From: Fraxinus americana
Lineage: Eukaryota; Streptophyta; Magnoliopsida; Lamiales; Oleaceae
DNA: 64,000 bases
Assembly (NCBI GenBank): GCA_035079005.1
Contig: CM068707.1
Coordinates: forward strand, 38,945,817-39,009,816
Direction: 5' to 3'
The position numbers and the translations under genes were made by a program. Each line of letters opens with the position of its first letter. Position 1 is the first letter of the stretch. Below the pieces are notes generated by a model. It did no database searches. It was not told the DNA's origin and worked only from the letters and a program-made list of their open reading frames with translations. Below, in pieces: positions 37,139 through 48,933 of this stretch.

Positions 37139-38516
37139 GGGAAAATTGCGGCTGTGGTCCCAAACATTTCATTTTGTTGCAGATTACATCCAAACCTTTT
37201 ATTTTTGCGGCTAAAGTCCCAAACATTTATATGTAGTTGCAGCGTCGGTCCCAAGTCTTTAATTCCGTCCATAAAACCGTCAGTCAACGTTTCAACAGTA
37301 ATTTTGACTCGAAAAAATTGCAATGCTGGTCCCAACTTTTCATTTTGTTGTAGATTACACCCAAACCTTTAATTTTTGCGGTCGAAGTCTCAAACCTTTA
37401 TATATAATTACAGCGTTGGCCCATTTCACGCATTCCGTCCATAAAATCGTTAGTCAACGTTCAAACAGTAATTTTAACTCAAAATGTTTGTTTTCTTCAA
37501 ATCTTTTTACAGACATCACATTTTCATTATCGATAATTATTTGATCAAATAACAATTCGATCCAATTTGTTATAATAATCAAATCGATAAATTATTTTTA
37601 TGACATGTTATTTGTCACTAAAATAAATAAATGAGAAAATAAAAATAAATAAACTACATTTGGTAATATAATTTGTATGTATTATTAAATAATTTTTAGA
37701 TTGATTAAAAATTAAAAATAATATTAAAATAAAAAATACGTTTTTTTATTAAAAAAATTTGTTAGTACTAAACTTTTTTATTTTCTCATGTATTTATTTT
37801 AGTGACAAATAACATGCCATAAAAAATGAAAAAATTGCAACGCTAATCCCAAATCTACATGTTTAGACAAAGCCTAGGCATAGATATTATTAAAAAAATA
37901 TTTTCCTATTTTAATATTATTTTTAATTTTTAATCAATTTAAAAATTATTTAACAATACATACAAATTATAGTACCATATGCAGTTTGTTTATTTTTACT
38001 TTCTCATTTTTTATTTTATTTTAGTGACAAATAAAATGCCATAAAAATAATTTATCGATTCAATTATTATAACAAATCGGATCAGATTGTTATCGATGAT
38101 GAGAATGTGATGGTTGTGAAAAAATTGAAAGATTTGAAGAAAACAAACATTTTTTTGGATTATTTGTTTTGACAAATTTACCCATCAATTAAGATGTCAT
38201 TTGAGTTAAAAATTACTGTTTCAACGTTGACTGATAATTTTATGGACGAAATGCGTGAAATGGGCCAACGCTGTAATTATATATAAATATTTGGGACTTC
38301 GACCGCAAAAATTAAAGGTTTGGGACTAGCGCTGCAATTTTTTTGAGTTAAAATTGCTGTTGAAACGTTGACTGGCGGTTTTATAGACGGAATTAAAGGC
38401 TTGGGACCGACGCTGCAACTACACATAAAGGTTTGGGACTTCGGTCGCAAAAATAAAAGGTTTGGGTGTAATCTGCAACAAAATGAAAAGTTTGGGATCA
38501 CGATCGCAATTTTCCC
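37139..38516. mobile_element. Foldback transposon, 1.38 kb, MULE-like
   Basis: The element is a near-palindrome. The left arm (37139 to about 37745) and right arm (about 37900 to 38516) are reverse complements over some 600 bases with scattered differences and small gaps. They start GGGAAAATTGCGGC and end GATCGCAATTTTCCC. Flanks are GTTTTGTTA (37130-37138) and GTTTTATTA (38517-38525), a 9-bp duplication with one mismatch, as made by Mutator-like transposases. Each arm contains an internal tandem repeat of about 180 bp (CATTTTGTTGCAGATTACA ... GTCAACGTTTCAACAG). No protein is encoded. Confidence 0.82.
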
Positions 38517-38525
38517 GTTTTATTA

Positions 38526-39153
38526 TTGTGAATTCGCTATCTTCCTCTTTTTGTGATTTTAACAGTCAAATTTATGAAGAACTCAACAAAAAAATGTGCA
38601 AAAGATATCATCAGATTGGACTACGTTATTTTGTAAGAGTTAAAATTGAACACGTTATAGTCCAATTGATGTAGCGTTGTTGTAAATATAAAAAATAATA
38701 ATTATTGTACGGAACCAAGAAACCGAATTGAATCAAATGAAATCGAACCCGAACGGTTCCATAATTAAATTTGGAACCAACAATTCTACTTACTAAATAA
38801 TCGAAAATTTCATTAGACCATGGCCCTAATTAGGATTCCAAATTTGGTATAGGCGGTTTGTTTACCTTTTCCCCCTTTATTATGGGATGTTTTCTATTCG
38901 AATAAAATCACTAGGGAATTCGTTCTTCTCGTCTCACTGTGTAAATCAGAAATTAAGCTCGACCAAGAAAATTGACATTCCTGTTCAATAATATAAAATA
39001 CAATTATTCCATAAAAAATATGTATCGTATTAAATAATACAGAGGCGTGTTAAATTCCTTTAGAAGTCGCGTTTTGCTCCTTCAACAAAAAGGACATCAC
39101 TCACCTATCGATAACAATTATGCTATTTGTACAATCATACTTGACAATACTAA
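38526..39153. other. Intergenic, nothing recognised
   Basis: AT-rich with a palindrome-rich patch at 38700-38790 (CCGAATTGAATC, CCCGAACGGTTCC) that may be a fragment of another inverted-repeat element. Confidence 0.35.
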
Positions 39154-39291
39154 GGCCTTGTATGGGAGGGATTAAAATCGGATTAAAATTGAAAATATAG
39201 CCGTTATTGTTGACTTTTATTAGACGAGTGGGACCCAATAACGGTCATATTTTCAATTTTAATTGGCTTTTAATCCCTCCCGAACGGGGCC
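39154..39291. mobile_element. 138-bp Tourist-like MITE, copy B
   Basis: Identical to the copy at 26373-26510 except one base (GGTCAT for GGCCAT). It has its own 3-bp duplication TAA at 39151-39153 and 39292-39294. It lies about 400 bases downstream of the SAUR stop codon. Confidence 0.88.
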
Positions 39292-39706
39292 TAATATTTT
39301 CAAACTTCGAGCCATTGATTTAAAAACAACTTTTGAAATGAAAGAATGTGATATTACCGCGTGTGAATTGCTAACCAATATTGTCAAATTATATTGTAAT
39401 TCAATCGATAATCATCTTTTTACTCCTACTTTCTTGGTCCTTGACTCATACGAGTGAACCCGGGACGACTCGGTGGCAACTCGCTCACCTTCTTGCCATC
39501 TCCTAAGCAGTTTTGATTCAGCTCAGCAACTCCGTAGCTCAGTACTGTTCACCTCATAAGTAAAACAAGAACACAATGAAAACAGGAAAAAAAAATCATC
39601 CCAATCCCATGCCGGGAACGTCAGAATTCGCAAATGCAGGCTTTGCAAGCGAGCTAATTCGGACGAGTCACCCGAGTCAAAATCTGAGGAATTTGTTGAA
39701 GTACTT

Positions 39707-40147
39707 TTAGCATATAGACTTATCAGAATATAAAAGCGGTCGTGACTCGGCCCAGAGCTCAATGTTGCTTCTGATTCCGACATGGCAGTACCTCTGAAAA
39801 TCCTCAAAGCTCATGAATCGGGCCGAATTATGATGATTCGATTCCGTGCGGGCCAGATATCGTAGAATTTCTTCAAACAGTGATTCATCGCAAGGAATGG
39901 TTAATGGACCTGAATTGGTGAATCCATACTCCTCCTCGGCCTGGATCAACAGTTTCTTGAATACTGGGTGGTTTAAATATGTAGTTCGAATGACAAATCT
40001 TTTGCAAGTGATGCCCACGGCGACCACCACGTGGCCGGCCGGGACGTCGGAGGGTGTGCGGCGGGAGGTGGCGGCTGCCTTCTTGCGCCAAAGTTTTAGC
40101 ATCTGGCGGAGACGGACAATGTGGCGGATTTTGCTACATGCAGGCAT
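39707..40147 (-). CDS. SAUR-family auxin-responsive protein, intronless
   Basis: One exon of 146 codons plus stop. Residues 1-30 are basic (LRQMLKLWRKKA). The SAUR core begins near residue 35 with DVPAGHVVVAVGITCKRFVI, then LNHPVFKKLLIQAEEEYGF and GPLTIPCDESLFEEILRYL. A C-terminal extension, FEDFQRYCHVGIRSN then ESRPLL, marks the subgroup that includes Arabidopsis SAUR52 and SAUR53. SAURs are short-lived; the best-studied ones inhibit PP2C.D phosphatases and so activate plasma-membrane proton pumps during cell expansion (family knowledge). The start is the only Met before the core with a TATA box at a suitable distance. The position on the same side of the XRN3 gene as in Arabidopsis supports the SAUR52-type identity, but I am not certain of the member. 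Confidence 0.9.
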   Translation of the reverse strand: MPACSKIRHIVRLRQMLKLWRKKAAATSRRTPSDVPAGHVVVAVGITCKRFVIRTTYLNHPVFKKLLIQAEEEYGFTNSGPLTIPCDESLFEEILRYLARTESNHHNSARFMSFEDFQRYCHVGIRSNIELWAESRPLLYSDKSIC

Positions 40148-40240
40148 GATTTTTTGTTTTCTTTGTGACGAGTCTGTTAGAATTTGTTGAGTTTTGTGTT
40201 GAACGAGAGCGTGAGGGGTTGAAAGTGGGAACGAAGGAGG

Positions 40241-40248
40241 TTATATAG
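40241..40248 (-). promoter_or_regulatory. TATA box of the SAUR gene
   Basis: CTATATAA on the minus strand, 94-101 bases upstream of the SAUR start codon. Confidence 0.7.
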
Positions 40249-40349
40249 AGTTGGGAGTAAGAAAATGCCCTTAATTTTTGGCAATAATCACAATTGAGGT
40301 TAGGTAGTGGGTGGGAGGGTATGGTGGGATATATGCTTGACTGCTTGTG

Positions 40350-40464
40350 TTTGAAAGAATGTGTGGTTAAAAAGTAAGAAGAATTTTTTGATTTATGGGT
40401 AATATTATTTTATTGATAGAATGTGTGGTTGAAATGATAAATAGAATGGATGTCAAACAAGGGC
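40350..40464. mobile_element. Truncated Tourist-like MITE in the SAUR promoter region
   Basis: GAATGTGTGGTTAAAAAGTAAG ... GATAGAATGTGTGGTTGAAATG is the core of the main MITE family of this window. The right terminus TGTCAAACAAGGGC is followed by TAA. The left terminus is lost. It sits 200-320 bases upstream of the SAUR start codon and could affect expression. Confidence 0.6.
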
Positions 40465-40690
40465 TAATTTGATATATAAAACGTTTTCATTTCTTCGTGT
40501 CATCAATTTCGTAATACCAATCGGGAGAACAACAAATTATCTACATTTTTTCTTTCGAAAGTGGAAGGCATGAAAGGTCTTCTTTTGGAGTCCCGAGCCA
40601 TCAACAAGATACCATTTCGGAGGAGTCAAACTTCCTTTCACTTGATAAGTAAATTTCTTAGAATGACATTCCCTTACGTGTTTAATTGTG

Positions 40691-40882
40691 GCGCACTCGA
40701 TTTATTTAAAGTAATTCTCACTTCATTTGTTCCTTGGACAAGAAGAGGCAAATGAAAGAAAGAAGTACGCTTTCAAACATATGAGTGCACTCGATTTATT
40801 TAAAGTAATTCTCACTTCAATTGTTCCTTGGACGAGAAGAGGCAAATGAAAGAAAGAAGTACTATAACTTTCAAACGTATGA
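40691..40882. repeat. Tandem duplication, 94-bp unit
   Basis: GCACTCGATTTATTTAAAGT occurs at 40693 and 40787, and both copies continue to GAAAGAAAGAAGTAC with few differences. Confidence 0.85.
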
Positions 40883-41177
40883 TAAAGAAAATGTCCATGA
40901 GGTATAACACGTTCCAACTATTTGAGTAGTCGTTAATTTCATTTGAACTTAATTATTACCACTTTATGTTTGTTTGAGTGTATCTTTAGTAAATGTTTGG
41001 CACTTAATACTATTTAAAACCCGCAATAAAAATGAACAAAATTGTAACTTTTTCGCTCAACCCGATTAATTTTGCTTGGTTTTTGTACATAAATAATGTG
41101 ATCAATAAAGGGTTTTGCTACAAGGTTTGGGAGGACAACAATTGCTAGTGTTATGCGTTTTCATACCATGACATTTG

Positions 41178-41823
41178 TGTTGGATTTTGGGGCTCCAATC
41201 AATGATTTCCGGGCTCAGATTAAATCAATGTCGACAAACCACAACCAACCAATCAATCCACAAACCGGCACCACCTTCCCGAACACGGTTGCTTACAGAT
41301 TTCTACAGCCCACTAAGGACTAAGGTGAGGAGATTACAGCCAAGGAAGAGCCACAAAGGCTAGGTAGAGGAGAAGAGCAAAAGTGGGTCTCTCAAGCACA
41401 AAGCATAGACAAGTAACGGCTTTTCTCTTCAACTCACAAAAAGGGACGGTTTTTTCTCCTTTTTCACAATATAACACGGCTGCTCAATTAATCTCTCACT
41501 TAATACACGTAAGTAACAACTCACTTAAATAGGTTTAAGATAGGTTTAGGGTTTAGGCTTTTAGGTTAAACAAACAGGGCCCAATAACAACGGGTAAGTG
41601 GGCTAAAACCTTAAAGCCATCCAAGTCGTTCGGGTTGGGCCATGAGTAACACTAATACAATTAGGCTACTTCGAATGGTTTAAGTGGGTTACGTGATTCG
41701 ATTGGTCCGATTGTGGTGTCATCATATCATTTCAATCATCGGCCGAGGCCTATGAAATATTATCCAAACTAAAATACCGATTTAACATCATCGCCCGGAT
41801 TTATTGGGTATCAAAACCCAACA
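41178..41823 (-). repeat. 3' LTR of the gag-only element
   Basis: 646 bp, TGTTGG...CCAACA. It lies downstream of gag because the element reads on the minus strand. Confidence 0.9.
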
Positions 41824-42745
41824 AATCTCCACCTTGATCCCAATAAATCTGCAAGTAGACAAAACACACAGTTTACACTTGCACAACCAAGGTAACCAAT
41901 AAAATTGGCATCACAGACCTTACCTCGTGTCTCCACCTGAGACACATGTCATACTTGTTCCATATACTCACTAGGGCTAAGGTCACGAACACCCAAGTAG
42001 AAACAAATAAGCACAGCAATCAATCAAGAGCAAATAAAACATGCGACGAAGATATCACACAGGATAACACAGAGATCTTATCACACCCGTTCACACAGAA
42101 CAACCGATTAACAAGTTAATCAACAGGCCAACACATACGCAACAAATGCATAAATGACCTCACACAGATCTCACCACACTTATCCTATCCCATTTCGTGT
42201 TACTCACTCATCTCGAGAACACACATCTCACCTCATCGCCCACCTGCTCACTAGACTAATCACTCAAACAAACAAACATGTCTAACGGTAAGCCTCTATA
42301 GATCCTAAGTTCTTGAGATAATTCTCTATCAACACATCACTTCTCCAACCTACGTGGATAATGGGTCTCCACCTAACAGAAGTGATAGAAATGCCTCACT
42401 CACACTCCACCTGATCAGGGTCTCTTCCAGATAAAGAATTCTAACATTTGATCACATCTCCACCGTGATCCAAATGCCACACTCCACATCCCACAGTACA
42501 ACCAATGTACCCCTAGGCATCTATACTCCACCTTACCAAAAGACGCACACACACACTGCCAAATGCATCACAAACCCACTATGCATGCAAACACATTACA
42601 CCAAGTAATAAGATCACTCCAAATCATGTCAATGCACATATCAAACACATTGAAATGCAACATATAGACATGCAGCGGAAACGAGCAATCACACACATGC
42701 AGAAAGGATTACACACAGATGCAAATGCAGTAACTAATGTTACAC

Positions 42746-43588
42746 TCAGTAGACCTCACTAGGGTCATCACTCGACCCTATAAGCAAATTCGCATCACCT
42801 CTCAACTTACTCTTCTTCTTGGGACAATCCCTAATGAAGTGTCCAGACTTACCACAGCTGTAACACCGTCTACCACCAGACTTGTCCCAACCCTTGCTCT
42901 TCTTCTTATCACCCTCATCACTCGAGTCACTACTCGAATCACTGTTATCTTTAGCTCTACCTAAACTCATTTGCTTAAACTTCATTCTACTCCTCATCAT
43001 ATGCAATTCACCATTTCTCTTATCTTCTTTTTTAGCTTTAACCTCCATTTCCTTACTCCTAAGGGAATCTATGACAATTTCAGGGGTTAAGGTGTCCCTA
43101 CCATACTTAATAGCATTTTTAACTTCATGATAAGTATCAGGTATAGCATTCAACAAAATAATAGCCTTGTAGGTTTCAGACACCGACTCTCCACAGTTAA
43201 CAATATCTTGAACAAGTTTGTTAAACACATCCAAATTGTCATCCAAATCTTTTGAAGAATCCATTTTAAAACTAAAAAATCTTTCAAGCAAGTACAACTT
43301 GTTAGGAGTTGATTTAAGCAAATATAAATCATCCAACCTTTTCCAAAGTTCTTTGGTAGAATCAAGTTTTCCAACTTTTCTCAAAACAGTGTCAGACAGG
43401 TGTAAAATAATTAAAGTGTATGCAAGTTCATCATATTCTTCTTTTTGTGCATCTGTAAAATTTTCCGGAAATTTCCCATCAATGGCCTTTGAAACCTTTT
43501 GTTGAACCAAAATACCCTTCATCTTTTGTTGCCAAATTGAAAAATCACCTTTCCCATTGAAAATCCCAATTTCGAAACGTGAAGACAT
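42746..43588 (-). CDS. Gag protein of the non-autonomous LTR element
   Basis: An open frame of 280 codons. Residues 1-20 (FNGKGDFSIWQQKMKGIL) and about 60-190 are the copia-type gag/UBN2 fold (LWKRLDDLYLLKS, DLDDNLDVFNKLVQDI, NAIPDTYHEVKNAI). A Ser/Asp-rich linker follows, then a CCHC zinc knuckle at about 242-255 (CYSCGKSGHFIRDC) and a basic stretch. It ends at SSDDPSEVY, where an autonomous element would run on into protease. The frame has no internal stop, consistent with recent activity. It would form virus-like particles that package the element's RNA (family knowledge). Confidence 0.9.
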   Translation of the reverse strand: MSSRFEIGIFNGKGDFSIWQQKMKGILVQQKVSKAIDGKFPENFTDAQKEEYDELAYTLIILHLSDTVLRKVGKLDSTKELWKRLDDLYLLKSTPNKLYLLERFFSFKMDSSKDLDDNLDVFNKLVQDIVNCGESVSETYKAIILLNAIPDTYHEVKNAIKYGRDTLTPEIVIDSLRSKEMEVKAKKEDKRNGELHMMRSRMKFKQMSLGRAKDNSDSSSDSSDEGDKKKSKGWDKSGGRRCYSCGKSGHFIRDCPKKKSKLRGDANLLIGSSDDPSEVY

Positions 43589-44514
43589 TTTGAAAAACAG
43601 AACAACAAAAAATGCACAAGTAGATCACACAGAGTAAACCTAAGGCAACAATATACACCGTTCTAGATTCCCAGGGTTTCGTGAGACTCAAAATCTCAGA
43701 TCAAGGGAACGTTCGAATGGGTCAAGTCCAAGGTGTTCTAACAGGATAATCAATGCAACACGAAGGTATGTCAACAAAATTCAAATTTCTACGCAAAGAA
43801 ATCTTACACAGAGACAAAACAACGGTTCCCAAAGACAAAAGCAATTACCAACTTGCGGTTAAATTCATCACTTCAAATAGAGCAATTAATTCCTAAACTT
43901 CTTGCAGAAGCAATGGGTACCCCTTCACGGTAACCCCAATCCTAATGTCACCCCACACGATGACGCGCTAATGCGGAATTAAACGAGATAAGCCAATTTA
44001 CCGGAGCGGACCTATACGAGTCCGTAAATTACGAGGAATATAAATTTTAACACTTTAGGGCCACCACTATTCGCCCTAAAGTTTCCAAGAATCAGCAATC
44101 AACCGAGCGACAATTGAACTACGAACGTAGGGCAAAATCGTCCAACTTTTTCTGCGCAACTGAAACACTAAACCAAAAATATCGCACGTTCACAAAATCA
44201 AAATAAAGAAAGCGCTGAAGAAACCACAGGTCGAAAACGCTCCACGCGCGCACGCGCGCCGCCGGAGTGCCCACGCGCCGCCGCACGCGCCGCGCCGTCC
44301 ACCACGCGCCGGCCTCCCAAAGACCGCCTCCACTCGCACGTTCCAAATCCGGTCTCCGTTTGTCCAAATTCCTCCTGGATTAGCGGAAATCGAGGTTGCG
44401 GTCGATTTTCGCACAAAATCGGGCGATTTTTCATGACCTTCCCGGGCGATTTCGCTACGTTTTTCTCTTTGGATTTTGAAGCCCAATGCACCACCAACCA
44501 TCTCTGATACCAAA

Positions 44515-45157
44515 TGTTGGATTTTGGGGCTCCAATCAATGATTTCCGGGCTCAGATTAAATCAATGTCGACAAACCACAACCAACCAATCAATCCACAA
44601 ACCGGCACCACCTTCCCGAACACGGTTGCTTCTGATTTCTGACCCACTAAGGACTAAGGTGAGGAGATTACAGCCAAGGAAGAGCCACAAAGGCTAGGTA
44701 GAGGAGAAGAGCAAAAGTGGGTCTCTCAAGCACAAAGCATAGACAAGTAACGGCTTTTCTCTTCAACTCACAAAAAGGGACGGTTTTTTCTCCTTTTTCA
44801 CAATATAACACGGCTGCTCAATTAATCTCTCACTTAATACACGTAAGTAACAACTCACTTAAATAGGTTTAAGATAGGTTTAGGGTTTAGGCTTTTAGGT
44901 TAAACAAACAGGGCCCAATAACAACGGGTAAGTGGGCTAAAACCTTAAAGCCATCCAAGTCGTTCGGGTTGGGCCATGAGTAACACTAATACAATTAGGC
45001 TACTTCGAATGGTTTAAGTGGGTTACGTGATTCGATTGGTCCGATTGTGGTGTCATCATATCATTTCAATCATCGGCCGAGGCCTATGAAATATTATCCA
45101 AACTAAAATACCGATTTAACATCATCGCCCGGATTTATTGGGTATCAAAACCCAACA
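44515..45157 (-). repeat. 5' LTR of the gag-only element
   Basis: 643 bp, matching the other LTR; drives minus-strand transcription. The GC-rich leader at 44220-44450 lies between it and gag and contains spurious open frames. Confidence 0.9.
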
Positions 45158-45181
45158 ATTTGGAAGTAAGAATGAATTTAA

Positions 45182-45363
45182 GCCATTGTTTGACACCCAT
45201 TTTGAAAAAGAATTTGATTTCGAATAGTGATTGATGGAAGAATGTGTTGTTAAAAAATAAGAAGAATTTTGAGTTTATATGTAATATCATTTATTGATAA
45301 AATGTGTGGTTTAAATAAAGAATGAGAAAAAAATAAGAATGAGAAAAAATGGATGTAGATAAG
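45182..45363. mobile_element. Tourist-like MITE beside the gag-only element
   Basis: Begins GCCATTGTTTGACACCCATT, has the family core (GATTGATGGAAGAATGTG, ATAAAATGTGTGGTT) and is flanked by TAA (45179-45181, 45364-45366). The right terminus is degraded. The LTR element inserted about 20 bases from it. Confidence 0.65.
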
Positions 45364-45470
45364 TAATCCAAACCCCCCACATGCAAAGCTAGAGAAAAAG
45401 TTTATTAAAATCAATTTTGTTCTAGATAGTTAGTTGGCTTGACCCTATGCATAAGATGCTTTAGTTTTGT

Positions 45471-45472
<2 letters not shown>

Positions 45473-45507
<35 letters not shown>
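45473..45507. repeat. (AT)n microsatellite
   Basis: About 17 AT dinucleotides followed by a poly(A) run. Confidence 0.9.
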
Positions 45508-45511
<4 letters not shown>

Positions 45512-45527
45512 AAAAAAAAAAAAAAAA

Positions 45528-48500
45528 TGTTTGAATTTATAATTTTATATTCACCCTATACCATGAACCCATGTGCAAGCCTGTCCCATCTATCCTTTTC
45601 TTTTAAAAATATTCCCTGCAAAATTGGCCACTTTTTAATTGGGTTTCCATTTGTACCGAAAATAGATGACAACGAGTTTGACAACTTCTTATATGCGTGC
45701 GAGCCACGCGTGAATAAAAAATTCCAATAAAATGTGGGCCCTTCCTTTATTGTGAGAGCTCGATCAAAGTATTTGTCAACTATTTTCGATAAGTGTAACA
45801 TTGCTCCTTTTTAATTACTATAGTTCTTTCATTGGAATTTAATTAAACTATGTATTTTCTCTTATAAATTTATATTCTTTTTTAGTGAAAACTAGGGTAG
45901 ATGAAATTATGATTCAGAAGAAGTTAAAATTCAAAAAATACGTGATTCTGAAACTGAAAGATTGTTGAGTGATGACTGAAATCAAGAATAGAATATTATC
46001 TTCATTACAACTTTTCCTTGTCCAATTGTTAATAATTTTTTAAGAAATATACTTATGACTATATTTGCTATGGTATTATAGTTATTCACGTCAATGTCCT
46101 ATCTGATCCAACGCATATATACGTTTATGCTTGATGCTTTTTCAAAACGCTTCACATATGGGTATGCGCGTGATAATATGATCAACACATTTCGTTGACT
46201 GTATATGCACACTTACACGTTAAAATTGTGTCAAAATTAACCTAATAAAGTCGGCCCATTTTTATAACTTAGAAAAGACAAATTGAGTCTAACAAATATC
46301 AAATTAACCCAAATCACCCAAACCCATGAATCAAATACAACAGTAGGGTTTTGGTGTTTAAAAAAAGATTGAGAATCATAACAAATATTTCGTAAAGTTG
46401 CAAACTATTTAAAGCCAAGCCCGAACTTCGTTCTTCGATATTTCTCTATTTTTACTATTAAGTGATGCTAGTAATGAATAATTTTGGATTGTTGATGATT
46501 GTGATGAAGAGGATGAGGTTAACAATGATATCCTACCATTTACAAAAGATAATAGAAATTCTTGAATTGAAATAAGGGATCCGATGAAGATGATTTTAGG
46601 TATCGTCTTACAGAGATTGATTTAATTCAATTTTAATTATCGCGACTTTAAACAATAATAATGTGATGTGTTTATTTGTGACAAAGTTCTAACTAAAATA
46701 ATCTACTTACGCAATTATGAGTAAAATAAATAAACTAAATGCAAATTACTTTGAATGCAAGTTGATGTGTTTTGATGGATGATAAGCACACCAGGATCTG
46801 GAATTTCCATGTAATAATCTTTATTTAACCTTAGTTTTATATTTTAACAATACGATGGAATTTTGAAGAATCAATATCCCTATTTTATTCAACAATCTCT
46901 CTCTCGAGTAATGTTAAACATACTTTCATCTATGATCCGACGATATTTCTATGACGGATGCGAAGATACGAGAATTCATGAATTTTATGAACGTTTAAAA
47001 ATTCATATAGAGTATAACGGTATATTTCTATCACTTATTGGACCCTACGACAATTTACACTATGTTGAGTTTATTTTCCTTCTTTCAAATGCACATAATA
47101 AGCCATCAAATTCATACAACTATCGTGTACAATAATTATAGAGAAAATATAATCATGTAAATCGTTCAAAATTTAAAAACGTGCTTTCAATGTCAAATAT
47201 GTAAAACTAAATATTAAAAACTCATATTATAAGGTTCATTGTTCTCCTAGTGTAAAGAAATTTAGTTTGACATGATATTGAGAAGAAAACAAGAATTATA
47301 TAGAGTAGACATCACCCAAATTATGAATTTTGATTGAATCTTGATGCCTGGTAATCTCTCTTGATATTTCTTGCTATCTTCTATGCTCTCCAATGAGTTC
47401 TAATGCGTCCTTTTTGCAATTAATTATCTACCTTAATTATGTATTGATAGTTGGTATGCATAGTACTCTTCAAGAGGTTCCAAAATTCTCTAGAATTCGT
47501 GCAAATAATGGCCCAAAAGGAAGAATCCCGATTGAAGTAAAATTCACAACGAAAAAAAGTTTATGAGTGTGTTTGCCTTGGCGGGCGCCCAATATAAAGT
47601 CATGCGGCTGCCCGACACCAATTTTTTCCTCTGTTTTTGTTTTCCAACACCGAGCGGCTGCCCGGTCCATGTAACTGGGTGGCCGCACAAGTTAAAATTA
47701 CTTTTTGCAATTTAGTTATATTCTTCATTATTTCCTCAATTTTGATCCTCCACTTTAAATTACTTTTATTTTGGTCGTTCAACTTATTCCAATTTGCATA
47801 TTAATCCCAAACCTTCCATCCAATCATCAATTCATCCCCATTTCTTTTCCAACTGCTTGTGGACATGTCAAAAACTGAAACAAGATAAAATTAAATCAAG
47901 TTAAGTAAAATTCAATACTTTAACGACATAAAAAGTTTAGTAATATGACCCAAATAAGTATACAAAATGCACTTATCAGTGTCTAATTTAATTATAGGAA
48001 TTGATTACCAAGTAACTGTAGTATTTATGATATTGGGCAATTTTTGTTAAAATTTGAAGAATATATATAAAGTTCAAGTAATTGTAGTATTTTATGATTT
48101 TGAGCATTTTTTTAAAAAAATTGAAAAATATGTATAAAGCTTAATGAATACATTATTTTATTAATTAATTAATTTAAAATAATATTAAAAATTGAAAAAT
48201 GTATAATTACAAATATACTTCGCATAGACACACATATTCTTGTAATGCTTGATTCTCCATCGAAATGCATTACGCATTTTAGAACCTTGACTAAGATAGT
48301 CGATGTGATGCATCGCCTCAATCGAGATGTCATGTAGAGGTTGACCTTACATGGTCTATGCGAGGCACTATACCCTGCTACATAGTAAATTCTAAGCAAT
48401 TAACCTTTTAATGTAAAAATGCATCTCTTACTTCACCTATTTCAAGAGATTTTTCATACAAGATCTTCATATGATTGATTGGTGCAACAACCTTGCATCA

Positions 48501-48933
48501 CACGTCTCAGTAAATTTGTTAGTCTACTTTTTCAGATATCAAACTTAGGCTATATGGTAACTACTTTTTACAAACATTAAATGCCATTGAACCCATAATT
48601 GATGGAGAGACATCGATAAGAAGACGTCTCGATCGTCGGATGAGGCCACATGTTTTTTCATCCGACGGTAATTATTTCTCATTTTCTATTGTAAAAAATC
48701 ACATTTAGTATCATTTGAAAGTGATGAATTTTACATTTTAGATAGTAATATTGCTTACATTATTCTTCTCTCTATACTCTATACACACGTTGCTCTTACA
48801 CAATTGTGGCTCATATCTTCCATTCTTCTCGCTCCCAAATTTACCTATACACGTTGAATGATTTGAACATTGGAGTGCTCGCAACTGCCTCCTCCACCTC
48901 TGAAAAAGGCCACGTTCTTCTAATGATTTATCT
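45528..48933. other. AT-rich intergenic, nothing recognised
   Basis: Short frames only. The longest, 90 codons at 46863-47135, has no domain I recognise and no gene-like context. Two GCGGCTGCCCG motifs at 47600-47665 hint at an old retrotransposon LTR but nothing bounds it. Confidence 0.4.

Larger units (their letters stand above)
41178..45157 (-). mobile_element. Gag-only Ty1/copia-type LTR element, complete (3980 bp)
   Basis: LTRs at 41178-41823 and 44515-45157 begin TGTTGG and end CCAACA. They are nearly identical apart from a few bases and small indels around 41290-41310. A perfect 5-bp duplication ATTTG flanks the element (41173-41177, 45158-45162). On the minus strand, the sequence after the upstream LTR contains TGGTATCAGAG, the primer site matching initiator-methionine tRNA. 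The purine-rich AAGGTGGAGATT just before the downstream LTR is the polypurine tract. The only substantial coding region is gag. No protease, integrase, reverse transcriptase or RNase H frame is present, so it must have used enzymes from another element. The layout matches the class called TR-GAG. Confidence 0.9.

Noticed and set aside
39846..40190. 114-codon frame antisense to the SAUR gene
   Set aside because: The minus-strand frame carries the full SAUR domain; the antisense frame has no domain.
44119..44539. Arg/Gly-rich frames in the gag-only element
   Set aside because: They lie in the GC-rich leader between LTR and gag and overlap one another in several frames.
41178..45157. Segmental duplication as explanation of the two 0.65-kb direct repeats
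   Set aside because: Primer site, polypurine tract, TGTTGG/CCAACA ends and a matching ATTTG target duplication show they are LTRs.
46863..47135. 90-codon frame at 46.9 kb
   Set aside because: No recognisable domain, promoter or splice context in AT-rich DNA.
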